Assembly (NCBI RefSeq): GCF_019417665.1
Contig: NZ_DXUU01000009.1
Coordinates: forward strand, 1-38,100
DNA from: Ruminococcus sp.
Lineage (GTDB): Bacteria; Bacillota; Clostridia; Oscillospirales; Ruminococcaceae
Length of the DNA stretch: 38,100 nt
Reading direction: 5' to 3'
Of this stretch, positions 15,931 to 23,176 are shown one piece after another. Numbering within the stretch: the first letter of the stretch is position 1; each line of letters begins with the position of its first letter. The notes beneath the pieces were generated by a model. It was given only the letters and a program-made list of their open reading frames with translations. It was not told the DNA's origin and ran no database searches. Position numbers and translations under genes: made by a program.

Positions 15931-16344
15931 TCAGATTAAAATACCCTCAAAATGGTCTATCTCATGCTGAATGATCTGCGCTTCAAAGTCCTTAAATGTA
16001 CGCTTTTTCTTTTTGAATTTCCGATCAAGGTATTCCACAACAATTATGCGATATCTCTTTGCCAGACGTTGTCCAGATAAGGATAAGCATCCTTCCTCTA
16101 CATCATAACTTTGCTTCGAATAGTCCACAATCTTTGGGTTCACCATGATCAGATATTCCTTGCCGATCTGTGCTACTAAAATAGTTTTCCGTACACCTAT
16201 CATATTGGCCGCCATGCCAACACATCGATCTGCATTGACTTGTATCGTATCCAAAAGATCACGAATCGTCTGCTGATCATTTTTTGTTGCTGGTTCCGAC
16301 TTCTGGCTGAGAAAAATAGGGTCTGTTACAATCTCTCTGATCAT
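15931..16344 (-). CDS. def: Divergent peptide deformylase
   Basis: The 137-residue protein has deformylase motif II EEGCLS (83-88) and motif III QHEIDH (126-131), supplying the Cys and two His metal ligands and the catalytic Glu. Motif I reads GMAANMIG (43-50), so the usual glutamine of GxAAxQ is replaced by Met48. The C-terminal extension seen in housekeeping enzymes is missing. The reaction would be removal of the formyl group from nascent N-terminal Met. An AAGGAG site and a TTGTGT-17-TATAAT promoter precede it. It forms a one-gene unit between repeat copies F and G in accessory DNA, so it is probably an additional, not the main, deformylase. Reduced or altered activity is possible. Confidence 0.85.
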   Translation of the reverse strand: MIREIVTDPIFLSQKSEPATKNDQQTIRDLLDTIQVNADRCVGMAANMIGVRKTILVAQIGKEYLIMVNPKIVDYSKQSYDVEEGCLSLSGQRLAKRYRIIVVEYLDRKFKKKKRTFKDFEAQIIQHEIDHFEGILI

Positions 16345-16374
16345 ATTCTTGCTCCTTGCTGTTTTACTGATTCC

Positions 16375-16403
16375 ATTATACCAGATTCTTTTCCATTACA
16401 CAA
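16375..16403 (-). promoter_or_regulatory. Promoter of the deformylase gene
   Basis: TTGTGT (16403-16398) and TATAAT (16380-16375) are separated by 17 bp on the minus strand, giving a leader of about 25 nt before the ATG. Confidence 0.75.
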
Positions 16404-16434
16404 CAGAGTTTTTTCGGATAGAATTATCAAAATG

Positions 16435-16467
16435 ATACCACCTATACCATTATGGCATAAGTGGTAT
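16435..16467. repeat. Copy G of the ATACCACTCATRCCAC family
   Basis: ATACCACCTATACCAT (16435-16450) and ATGGCATAAGTGGTAT (16452-16467) form an almost continuous palindrome of 33 bp just upstream of the deformylase promoter. This is the rightmost copy seen. Confidence 0.8.
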
Positions 16468-16525
16468 TGTTTGTGCATTTCTTTTTCATTGGACAATCCT
16501 ATATGAATCTCTTACAATAATAAAA

Positions 16526-16760
16526 AATGACGTCATTATTGACACTGCCGACGATAGTTTCAGTTGATCAGTGTCTTACGTTACTTTTTCAGAAAAAATC
16601 ACGCCATTACGTTCAAATGAAAAATTTCTTCCGCTGCCCACCTTAAAAAGCAACATTTTCAGGCACCACGAACAACGCTGCACATTTCCAGGCATTTCTT
16701 GCCGACGTCATGCCGACGAAATCTGCAAAAAGCACCCACGCCGACGGATTCGCCGACGAA
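16526..16760. repeat. Gene-free stretch with a 12-bp palindrome and five GCCGACG repeats
   Basis: The region between def and tRNA-Pro has no convincing gene. It contains the perfect palindrome AATGACGTCATT (16526-16537) and five same-orientation copies of GCCGACG (16547, 16701, 16712, 16740, 16752). The repeats lie between the integrase and the likely tRNA attachment site, the position where arm-type integrase binding sites are expected. Further right, TTGGACAAAA occurs twice in tandem (about 16792-16810). Confidence 0.5.
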
Positions 16761-16844
16761 TCAAAGCCAATACCAATCTAGCGGTTTCCATTTGGACAAA
16801 ATTGGACAAAAAATAGAGCCGAACAAAATCCGGCTCAAAAATCC

Positions 16845-16873
16845 TTGACAGACCTCAAAAAATCAAGTATAAT
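16845..16873 (+). promoter_or_regulatory. Perfect consensus promoter facing tRNA-Pro from the island side
   Basis: TTGACA (16845-16850) and TATAAT (16868-16873) are separated by 17 bp. Transcription would start near 16880 at the foot of a long hairpin and then run antisense to tRNA-Pro. No credible coding sequence follows, so a small RNA is the likely product. Confidence 0.75.
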
Positions 16874-16875
16874 GA

Positions 16876-16946
16876 AAAAGAACATTCAAGCAAACAAATA
16901 ATCAAGTTGCACCTCCGATTATTTCATTTGCGTGAATGTTCTTTTG
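16876..16946. ncRNA. Long hairpin: candidate small RNA (plus strand) and/or tRNA-Pro terminator (minus strand)
   Basis: AAAAGAACATTC (16876-16887) pairs with GAATGTTCTTTT (16934-16945). The stem continues through GCAAA/TTTGC and AAATAATC/GATTATTT, giving about 26 pairs with two small interruptions and a 13-nt loop. On the plus strand the loop contains CACCTCC, complementary to a strong ribosome binding site, and the right arm ends in CTTTT. On the minus strand the same hairpin follows the tRNA 3' end by 4 nt and is followed by a T-run, so it can terminate the tRNA transcript. The perfect plus-strand promoter at 16845 makes a small RNA possible. Confidence 0.5.
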
Positions 16947-16949
16947 GTT

Positions 16950-17026
16950 TGGTCGAGGTGACAGGACTTGAACCTGCGGCATCTTGCTCCCAAAGCAAGC
17001 ACTCTACCAAACTGAGTTACACCTCG
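16950..17026 (-). tRNA. tRNA-Pro (anticodon TGG)
   Basis: The minus strand gives a 77-nt cloverleaf. The acceptor arms CGAGGTG and CACCTCG pair perfectly. The anticodon arm GCTTGCTTTGGGAGCAAGA has TGG in the loop, the T-arm contains GGTTCAAGTCC, and the CCA end is encoded. It reads proline codons. Its 3' end faces the integrase and accessory region at lower coordinates, the usual geometry for an integrative element inserted at a tRNA 3' end. Confidence 0.97.
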
Positions 17027-17043
17027 ATTTCTACAGCTTTATT

Positions 17044-17073
17044 ATTATACCACACCTTCCCTGCTTTTGTCAA
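17044..17073 (-). promoter_or_regulatory. Promoter of tRNA-Pro
   Basis: TTGACA (17073-17068) and TATAAT (17049-17044) are separated by 18 bp on the minus strand; transcription would start a few bases before the mature tRNA. Confidence 0.85.
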
Positions 17074-17257
17074 GGCATTTTTTCAATTTTCCACACAAAT
17101 CATTGAATCGTCCAATATGAGCTGCCCTGCCATTCTGTACTCTTCAAGCTGGCACTGAATGTACTCAGTTATTGCTTTTGTGTCCTTTCCAACAGCACCA
17201 ACAGCAAAAGATAAGCTTGAAACACTGACAACTGCTGTAAAACAGGCAAATACCACT

Positions 17258-17293
17258 AAAAAAGGAACCTGCCCCAAACAGAGTGCAGATTCC
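17258..17293 (-). terminator. Terminator of the CobW pair
   Basis: On the minus strand GGAATCTGC (17293-17285) pairs with GCAGGTTCC (17272-17264), followed by six T. It begins 16 bp after the stop codon of the fused CobW gene. The remaining bases to the tRNA promoter show no supported gene. Confidence 0.85.
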
Positions 17294-17308
17294 TTCCCAT
17301 AAAACATC

Positions 17309-18274
17309 TCAATAAAACGTAGCCACTTCCTGCTCCGGTGCACTGGTCATAACAACCTCCTGTACCTGTAGCACAGGACCTTTTCCACGGTACAGCTTGT
17401 GCTTCTGGACAGAGATCTTACCCGTCACCTGCACCCACTGCCTGGTCTGGAGCATATCCGCCTTCTCCCACTCAGCTACGACGCAGCTGTATGTGATATC
17501 CTCTACACAGCACGTCATGACATGACGTCCCACTGCAAAAGTTTTCGGCGGAAATTTCAGATCCATGGCAACGATCCCACGGAAAGAGATCACCTTGCCG
17601 TCATACTTCTTCGGATCCTCCATAATGTCCCGATACCACAGGGCATAATCCGTATCCGCTAGCCGGATCACCGGTGCATTCACATCAAAAGGCAGCGGAT
17701 CTTCGATCTCATCATATTCCACCTGCCCATTGGCATACTCATAGGCAATGTCCGTCCGACGGCTGATGGCACGCACCAGCTTGTGGAATTCCATCTTGTC
17801 CATGGATTTGTCGAACCGGTTGAATACCACCAGTTCACAGGTGTTCAGCTTGTCCAACACCAGACTGCGCATATTGGCGTTGTACTGTAAAAATGTGGTG
17901 GCATCGGCAAAAAACATCTCCTGATATACCGCCCAATCCTCAGGCAGATTCTGGAACAACTGTCCCAGCTGCCACATGCCGTTATATTCCAGCACTACCC
18001 GAGTCGCACCGCATTCCTTCAGCAGTGCAGACAGATGCTCCGCTGTCAGTTCCTCCGGCTTTTCCAGAGTACGGATATATACCTCCTGACAGGGCATTGC
18101 AGAGATATCGTATTCCTCTTCGCCCTCTTCACAGAGGAGCAGCATGGTCTTTTCTCCGGAATTGAACCGCTTGTCCTCCAGCGTCTCCTGAATGAACTTT
18201 GTCTTTCCCGCTTCCAGAAATCCAGTGAACAGATAAACTGGAACATCTGTCTCCTGGGGCTGTCTTCCTGCCAT
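17309..18274 (-). CDS. CobW/COG0523 GTPase fused to a YcgQ (TIGR03943)-like domain
   Basis: The 321-residue protein starts with a CobW_N GTPase domain: Walker A GFLEAGKT (18-25) and a G4-like NRFD (152-155). The conserved metal-binding CxCC of COG0523 proteins is absent. From about residue 215 it switches to a domain with YDGKVISFRGIV, FAVGRHVMTCCVED (246-259) and QWVQVTGKI, which resembles the C-terminal part of YcgQ/TIGR03943 proteins often encoded beside CobW genes. COG0523 proteins are metallochaperones, many of them for zinc. AAGGAGG precedes the ATG, and only 11 bp separate it from the upstream CobW gene, so the two are one operon. The fusion is clear in sequence; the role in zinc handling is inferred. 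Confidence 0.85.
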   Translation of the reverse strand: MAGRQPQETDVPVYLFTGFLEAGKTKFIQETLEDKRFNSGEKTMLLLCEEGEEEYDISAMPCQEVYIRTLEKPEELTAEHLSALLKECGATRVVLEYNGMWQLGQLFQNLPEDWAVYQEMFFADATTFLQYNANMRSLVLDKLNTCELVVFNRFDKSMDKMEFHKLVRAISRRTDIAYEYANGQVEYDEIEDPLPFDVNAPVIRLADTDYALWYRDIMEDPKKYDGKVISFRGIVAMDLKFPPKTFAVGRHVMTCCVEDITYSCVVAEWEKADMLQTRQWVQVTGKISVQKHKLYRGKGPVLQVQEVVMTSAPEQEVATFY

Positions 18275-18285
18275 AATGTGCCTCC

Positions 18286-19392
18286 TTACTCAGCATGGAA
18301 CAGCGCAGCCAGCGCATCTTCCCGGATACCGGAGCCAATGACGCAGAGACGGCCTGTTGTACCGGCACAGCCTGTACGCACATCCGGTGTCCCCGGTACA
18401 TAGTCAAAGTGAATCCAGCTGCCGTCCTTTGCCGGAACGATACCCTTGGCACGCAGCACCATGCCATAGGTGTCGGCATCGGTGAGTGCCTCCAGCGCCG
18501 CAGTGATCTCCTCCTGGGTATAGGTCTGTGCCGACTCTACGCCCCAGCTGGTGAATACATCGTCTGCATGGTGATGATGGTGCTCGTGGTCATGGTCGTG
18601 ATCGTGACAGCCGCAGGTGCAGTTCTCGCCGTGTTCATGTTCATGGTGGTGGTCATGATGATGTTCGTGCTCATGCTCATGATCGTGGCAGCCGCATTCG
18701 TCGTGATCATGGTGATGTTCATGGTCATGGTCGTGATGGTGATGATGGTCATGCTCTGCCGCTTCTGCCAGCAGTGCCTGCAATTCGTCATCCAGTGTAT
18801 TCTTCTGGGTCATGGCATCCAGCAGCTGCTTTCCGGTGAGCTGATCCCAATCGGTAGTCACGATAGGTGCCTTTTCGTTGCAGGTACGCAGACGGCGTAC
18901 GCAGTCATCCAGCTTTTCCTGTGCCAGACCAGCGGTATGGCTGAGGATCAGGCAGCTTGCATAGGTGATCTGGTTATTGAAGAACTCGCCGAAATTCTTC
19001 TGGTACATTTTGCACTTCTTGGCATCTACAACAGTGGTGAAGCCATCCAGCTCCACATCGTGAGCATGGATATTCTGCACCGCACGAATGACATCGCTGA
19101 GCTTGCCCACACCGGACGGTTCAATGATGATCCGGTCGGGGTGATACTGTTCCAGCACCTGCTGCAGTGCCTTGCCAAAATCGCCCACCAGACTACAGCA
19201 GATACAGCCGGAATTCATCTCCGTGATCTGCACGCCGGCATCCTGCAAAAAACCGCCGTCAATGCCGATCTCACCGAACTCGTTTTCAATGAGCACCAGC
19301 TTTTCGCCGGTATAGCCCTCTGCAATGAGCTTCTTGATCAATGTGGTTTTACCGGCACCCAAAAAGCCGGAAAATATTGTAATTTTTGTCAT
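18286..19392 (-). CDS. CobW/COG0523 metallochaperone GTPase with a His-rich insert
   Basis: The protein has 368 residues from the ATG at 19392 (MTKITIFSGFLGAGKTT). In-frame upstream starts exist, but the farthest lies before the promoter and the family normally begins here. It has Walker A GFLGAGKT (9-16), the metal-binding GCICC (62-66), an EPSG switch near 91, and a run of His/Asp/Glu at about 214-275 with three CGCH/CTCGC-type clusters, which should bind several zinc or nickel ions. The canonical G4 motif NKxD is replaced by SHTA (151-154). A CobW C-terminal domain follows. It is probably involved in zinc allocation under shortage; I see no clear Zur box. Confidence 0.9.
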   Translation of the reverse strand: MTKITIFSGFLGAGKTTLIKKLIAEGYTGEKLVLIENEFGEIGIDGGFLQDAGVQITEMNSGCICCSLVGDFGKALQQVLEQYHPDRIIIEPSGVGKLSDVIRAVQNIHAHDVELDGFTTVVDAKKCKMYQKNFGEFFNNQITYASCLILSHTAGLAQEKLDDCVRRLRTCNEKAPIVTTDWDQLTGKQLLDAMTQKNTLDDELQALLAEAAEHDHHHHHDHDHEHHHDHDECGCHDHEHEHEHHHDHHHEHEHGENCTCGCHDHDHDHEHHHHHADDVFTSWGVESAQTYTQEEITAALEALTDADTYGMVLRAKGIVPAKDGSWIHFDYVPGTPDVRTGCAGTTGRLCVIGSGIREDALAALFHAE

Positions 19393-19459
19393 GCAGTCTG
19401 CACTTCTTTCTCTCAGAATTTCTGACATGGGATGGAACCACTCCATGCCAATCCTCTTT

Positions 19460-19488
19460 AGTATAACACGCTTTCCACAGACATGCAA
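19460..19488 (-). promoter_or_regulatory. Promoter of the CobW operon
   Basis: TTGCAT (19488-19483) and TATACT (19465-19460) are separated by 17 bp on the minus strand. The predicted transcript start near 19453 excludes the farthest upstream in-frame start at 19527. Confidence 0.7.
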
Positions 19489-19537
19489 GCAATTTTGAGG
19501 ATATTTAGATGGATTTTTTATGAACAAAAAGAGTATT

Positions 19538-21133
19538 CTACCTGCGCTCCAGTTCTATAATTGCGCCGGCAATCTGCCGCAGCACCGGTGCTGCAGCCGT
19601 ATTGCCATAGCCCCCGTCCTCTGCCAGCACAGTCACTGCATAGTGTGGTTCTTCCGCCGGAAAAAACGCCGTCACCCAGCCATGGCAATATTCCTCGCCC
19701 TTTTCATCATAGCGTCCGGTCTGGGCAGTGGACGTTTTCGCACCCATAGTCACATTACCGGGCTTTCCCTGAAAATCCTCGTCCTCCGCCGCATAGCACA
19801 TCAGTGACCGCAGATACCGGGCTGTCTCCTGGGAAATGCCCTCCTCATGAACTGTTTTTTCCTCTCGGAGCACTGTTTTCCCATCTTCTGTCACACCACG
19901 CACCAGACGCACCATGGGCAGTGAACCGTCTCCTGCAATGGCACAAGTCATCCGTGTGATCTGCAATGGTGTTGCTGTCAGAATACCCTGTCCGAAGCAA
20001 AAATTGGCACGCTCCGCCGGCAGATCTAACTGCTGCAAGGTAGGCAGTGTACCGCTGGACGCCACAATATCCGCTGTCAGTGCGGTCTCTTCCCCGAAGC
20101 CAAGGGATTTTGCCGTATCCAGCAGATCAACGCCGTCCAGTTCCTGACTGAGCGCAATGAAATACGGATTACAGGAATTGCGCATGGCAAGTGCCATATC
20201 CTGAACACCGTGTCCATTCAGGTCGTGACAGCGGAACAGCTGCGTCCCCACGGAAATAGAACCAGTGCAGTCCCAGTAAAACGTTCCGGCAATGCCCTGG
20301 TCATAGGCACACGCTGCCGTCACCAGCTTGAAAATCGAACCTACAGGATAGGCGTACAGTGCCCGGTTGATCATGGGGCTGTCGGGATCCTCCAATGCTT
20401 CTTCCAGGTTGTCCACGGAATAGGACGGAAAACTTGCCAGTCCCAGCACATCGCCGCTTTCCACATCCATTACCACAATACAGCCCTTTTCCAGAGATTG
20501 CCCGGCTGTCTCACAGATTCGCTGTATGGCTGCATCCAGCGTAGTTATGACACCCTGCACCGGATTAGCACCATAGCGTACCTGCTTATTTTCCCCGGCA
20601 AGAACGCCGCCTGTACCATCTACGGAAAAGGTCACGCTCCACTGGGAATCCACACTCCGCAGCACATCGTCATAGGCATATTCCAACCCGGTCACGCCAC
20701 TGCCCTGGGATGTATATCCAACAAGATGCTGTGCCAGCTGATGATCACTGTATCGCTCCGGAATCTCCAGCACTGTCACATCTGCGCAGTCAATTTTCGC
20801 AGTATCCACTGTGCACACAAAAGGCTTTCCCTTTTCCACCTGCGCATAAAACGCATCCAGATCCAATACATGGGGCAGCAGTGCGGCAATTGCCTCCGGC
20901 GTAGGATTTACTACAGCAGTACAGGTATTTTTCGCATTGACCAGAGGCGTACCATTCCGGTCATATATCGTACCCTCCGCTGTTCCGACAAGGCAGGTAT
21001 AGCTACCCTGCTCTGCCGCCGTCTGCACCAGCTCCGGCTTCTGCATCAGCCACGCCAGATAGACCGCCGCAGTACAAAACAACGTCACAATCATCAGCCG
21101 CAGCCATGCCAATCGTTTCCGTAACCGTTCCAT
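19538..21133 (-). CDS. Class B penicillin-binding protein (D,D-transpeptidase)
   Basis: The 531-residue protein has a short cytoplasmic basic N-terminus, one transmembrane helix (about 11-30), a reduced dimerisation domain and a transpeptidase domain. Active-site motifs are S266-I-F-K269, S320-C-N322 and K466-T-S468. The third motif is usually KTG and is followed here, as usual, by TAQTG. It should cross-link peptidoglycan outside the membrane. It is shorter than the division enzyme FtsI and resembles PbpA/spore-type class B proteins. AGGAGG precedes the ATG. No other wall genes adjoin it. Its upstream region is filled by an inverted repeat, so its promoter is not obvious. Confidence 0.92.
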   Translation of the reverse strand: MERLRKRLAWLRLMIVTLFCTAAVYLAWLMQKPELVQTAAEQGSYTCLVGTAEGTIYDRNGTPLVNAKNTCTAVVNPTPEAIAALLPHVLDLDAFYAQVEKGKPFVCTVDTAKIDCADVTVLEIPERYSDHQLAQHLVGYTSQGSGVTGLEYAYDDVLRSVDSQWSVTFSVDGTGGVLAGENKQVRYGANPVQGVITTLDAAIQRICETAGQSLEKGCIVVMDVESGDVLGLASFPSYSVDNLEEALEDPDSPMINRALYAYPVGSIFKLVTAACAYDQGIAGTFYWDCTGSISVGTQLFRCHDLNGHGVQDMALAMRNSCNPYFIALSQELDGVDLLDTAKSLGFGEETALTADIVASSGTLPTLQQLDLPAERANFCFGQGILTATPLQITRMTCAIAGDGSLPMVRLVRGVTEDGKTVLREEKTVHEEGISQETARYLRSLMCYAAEDEDFQGKPGNVTMGAKTSTAQTGRYDEKGEEYCHGWVTAFFPAEEPHYAVTVLAEDGGYGNTAAAPVLRQIAGAIIELERR

Positions 21134-21153
21134 ACCAACCCTCCTGTTATTTG

Positions 21154-21294
21154 AATTAGGAATGAGGAGTTAGGAATGAGGAATGGCGGTGTTCGCTGCG
21201 CTCACGGATCAAAATTATTAGAAATTCATAATTAAAATCCATCGCCGCAGGCGATACCATCATTCCTCATTCCTAACTCCTAATTCCTCATTAC
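21154..21294. repeat. Inverted-repeat element, first copy
   Basis: AGGAATGAGGAGTTAGGAATG-type sequence at 21154-21186 is matched by its reverse complement at 21258-21294, enclosing about 70 bp with a GGCGGTGTTCGCTGCGCTCA segment. A related sequence occurs in the opposite orientation at 27820-27872. The short AGGAATGA words are themselves tandemly repeated. The rest of the 21134-21445 gap has no gene. Confidence 0.75.
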
Positions 21295-21445
21295 CTGACT
21301 CCTGACTCCTAATTTCTCATTTCCAAGTATTGTTCCATCCGGTTCCCGGAATATGCATCCCGCTGTAGCATTGCCCGGCATGTACAACATCTACAAATTA
21401 CGACTTGCATTTGTGGAAATATCTTCTCATTTTTTGTGAAATCCC

Positions 21446-21474
21446 TTGACTATTGCATCAAAAAAGAGTATAAT
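21446..21474 (+). promoter_or_regulatory. Promoter of glgA
   Basis: TTGACT (21446-21451) and TATAAT (21469-21474) are separated by 17 bp. The transcript would have a leader of about 150 nt. In it, GGAAGGAG at about 21593 is separated from the ATG by a small GTGCC-ACCC-GGCAC hairpin, which could bring the ribosome binding site closer. Confidence 0.8.
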
Positions 21475-21631
21475 ATGAATAGAAGCTGTGTACAGCCTCT
21501 ATGAAATGTGTTACCTTGCCCGGCAGTACAGGCAGTTTTTTCAGGAAACGCGTATGATTCTGCCGTATGGCAAGCCGTCTCAAAATCCATGCGGAAGGAG
21601 TGTGTGCCACCCGGCACAATGTATCTGAACT

Positions 21632-23095
21632 ATGAAAAATATCTTATTTGCCGCATCCGAATGCGTCCCCTTCGTCAAGACCGGCGGTCTGGCGGATGTT
21701 GTGGGAGCACTGCCCAAAGCGCTGAACCATGATGAATTTGATGTCCGTGTCATCATCCCCAATTACACCTGCATCCCCTGGGAATACCGGAGTCAGTTCC
21801 GCTATGTCTCCCATTTCTACATGGACTACGGCCGCCATGTGGAAAATGTCCACGTAGGCATTATGGAATATGTTTATCAGGGCGTGCACTTCTATTTCAT
21901 TGACAACGAATATTATTTCAAATGCGACCGTCCCTACAGTGATTCCATCATGTGGGACATCGAGCGCTATATCTTTTTCTGTAAAGCAGTACTGGCAGCA
22001 ATGCCGGTCATCGGATTCCACCCGGATATCATCCACTGCCACGACTGGCAGACCGGTATGATTCCCGTATTCCTGCGCAGCACCTTTGCCTCCCACAGTT
22101 TCTACTGGGGTACAAAGAGCATTATGACAATCCACAACCTGAAATTCCAGGGCGTGTGGGATATCCGGCACTTTGTGTACAACACCAATCTGCCGAACTA
22201 CATGTTCACCCCGGATAAGCTGGAATTCAAAAAGGATGCCAACATGCTCAAGGGCGGTCTGGTCTATGCCGATTACATCACTACAGTCAGCGAAACATAT
22301 GCCGAAGAGATCAAAACGCCCTATTACGGCGAACAGCTGGACGGTCTCCTCTGTGCACGCTCCCGTTCTCTCCGGGGCATCCTGAACGGCATCGACTATG
22401 AGGTATACAACCCGGAGACCGACCCGAAGATCTCTGTGCACTACACCGTAAAGGACGCTGTGGAAAAGAAGAAAGAAGCCAAAAAGGCACTCCAGAAAGA
22501 ACTTGGTCTGCCTGTGGATGAGAACAAATTTATGATCGCTATCATCTCCCGTCTCACCGACCAGAAAGGTCTGGATCTGGTAGACTGGATCACGGATCGC
22601 ATTGCAGACCAATTCACCCAGTTTGTCATCATTGGCACCGGTGAAGAACGGTATGAGAATATGTTCCGCTACTATCAGGGCAAACACCCGGATCGTGTTT
22701 CTGCGAACATTTTCTATTCCGATCCCCTGGCGCACAAGCTCTATGCAGCAGCAGATGCTATGCTGGTACCGTCCCGGTTCGAGCCATGCGGTCTGACCCA
22801 GCTGATCTCGCTGCGCTATGGCACTGTGCCCATTGTCCGTGAGACAGGCGGTCTGAAAGATACTGTTGTTCCGTACAACGAATACGAAAAGACCGGAACA
22901 GGCTTCACCTTTGCCCACTACAATGCAGACGATCTTCTCTACACCATCAACTATGCGAAGAATATCTACTTCAACCACCGTGAGGACTGGGACGATATTC
23001 TCCGCCGTGGCATGGAACAGGATTTCTCCTGGGGCAGCTCTGCACTGCAATATCAGGGCATGTACGACTGGATCATCCGTGGTATGCGTGGATAA
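21632..23095 (+). CDS. glgA: Glycogen synthase (GT5 family)
   Basis: The 487-residue protein matches bacterial glycogen/starch synthases in length. It has the ADP-glucose-binding KTGGLADV (16-23), HDWQTG (about 146-151) and the C-terminal catalytic EPCGLTQL near 380. It adds glucose from ADP-glucose to the growing alpha-1,4-glucan in the cytoplasm. A close upstream ribosome binding site is weak and an in-frame stop directly precedes the ATG, so the start is fixed at 21632. It stands alone without glgB, glgC or glgP in the window, with its own promoter and terminator. Confidence 0.95.
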   Translation: MKNILFAASECVPFVKTGGLADVVGALPKALNHDEFDVRVIIPNYTCIPWEYRSQFRYVSHFYMDYGRHVENVHVGIMEYVYQGVHFYFIDNEYYFKCDRPYSDSIMWDIERYIFFCKAVLAAMPVIGFHPDIIHCHDWQTGMIPVFLRSTFASHSFYWGTKSIMTIHNLKFQGVWDIRHFVYNTNLPNYMFTPDKLEFKKDANMLKGGLVYADYITTVSETYAEEIKTPYYGEQLDGLLCARSRSLRGILNGIDYEVYNPETDPKISVHYTVKDAVEKKKEAKKALQKELGLPVDENKFMIAIISRLTDQKGLDLVDWITDRIADQFTQFVIIGTGEERYENMFRYYQGKHPDRVSANIFYSDPLAHKLYAAADAMLVPSRFEPCGLTQLISLRYGTVPIVRETGGLKDTVVPYNEYEKTGTGFTFAHYNADDLLYTINYAKNIYFNHREDWDDILRRGMEQDFSWGSSALQYQGMYDWIIRGMRG

Positions 23096-23134
23096 TCCCA
23101 TCGCCTGATTTCATTTACAAAAGCATTTTAAACT

Positions 23135-23167
23135 CCGCCGCCGGCACATTACCAGCGGCGGTTTTTT
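23135..23167 (+). terminator. Terminator of glgA
   Basis: CCGCCGC (23135-23141) pairs with GCGGCGG (23155-23161), followed by six T. Confidence 0.93.
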
Positions 23168-23176
23168 CTTTCCAAT

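Noticed and set aside
4176..16467. ATACCACTCAT repeats as a CRISPR array
   Set aside because: The copies are few, in both orientations, irregularly spaced and separated by whole genes; no cas gene is present.
16571..16816. 81-codon plus-strand frame rich in Arg and Lys
   Set aside because: No ribosome binding site, low-complexity composition caused by the GCCGACG repeats, and no family resemblance.
16907..17158. Plus-strand frame containing VTGLEPAASC
   Set aside because: This is the antisense translation of tRNA-Pro, a well-known spurious protein pattern.
17083..17343. 86-codon minus-strand frame downstream of the fused CobW gene
   Set aside because: It overlaps the CobW stop, spans the clear terminator at 17258-17293 and has no ribosome binding site.
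18295..19425. 376-codon plus-strand frame opposite the His-rich CobW
   Set aside because: The long Met/Val runs are the reverse complement of the His-rich coding sequence; the minus-strand gene has all family motifs.
20210..21124. 304-codon plus-strand frame opposite the penicillin-binding protein
   Set aside because: It is a shadow of the PBP coding strand, rich in His and Arg, with no ribosome binding site or family motif.
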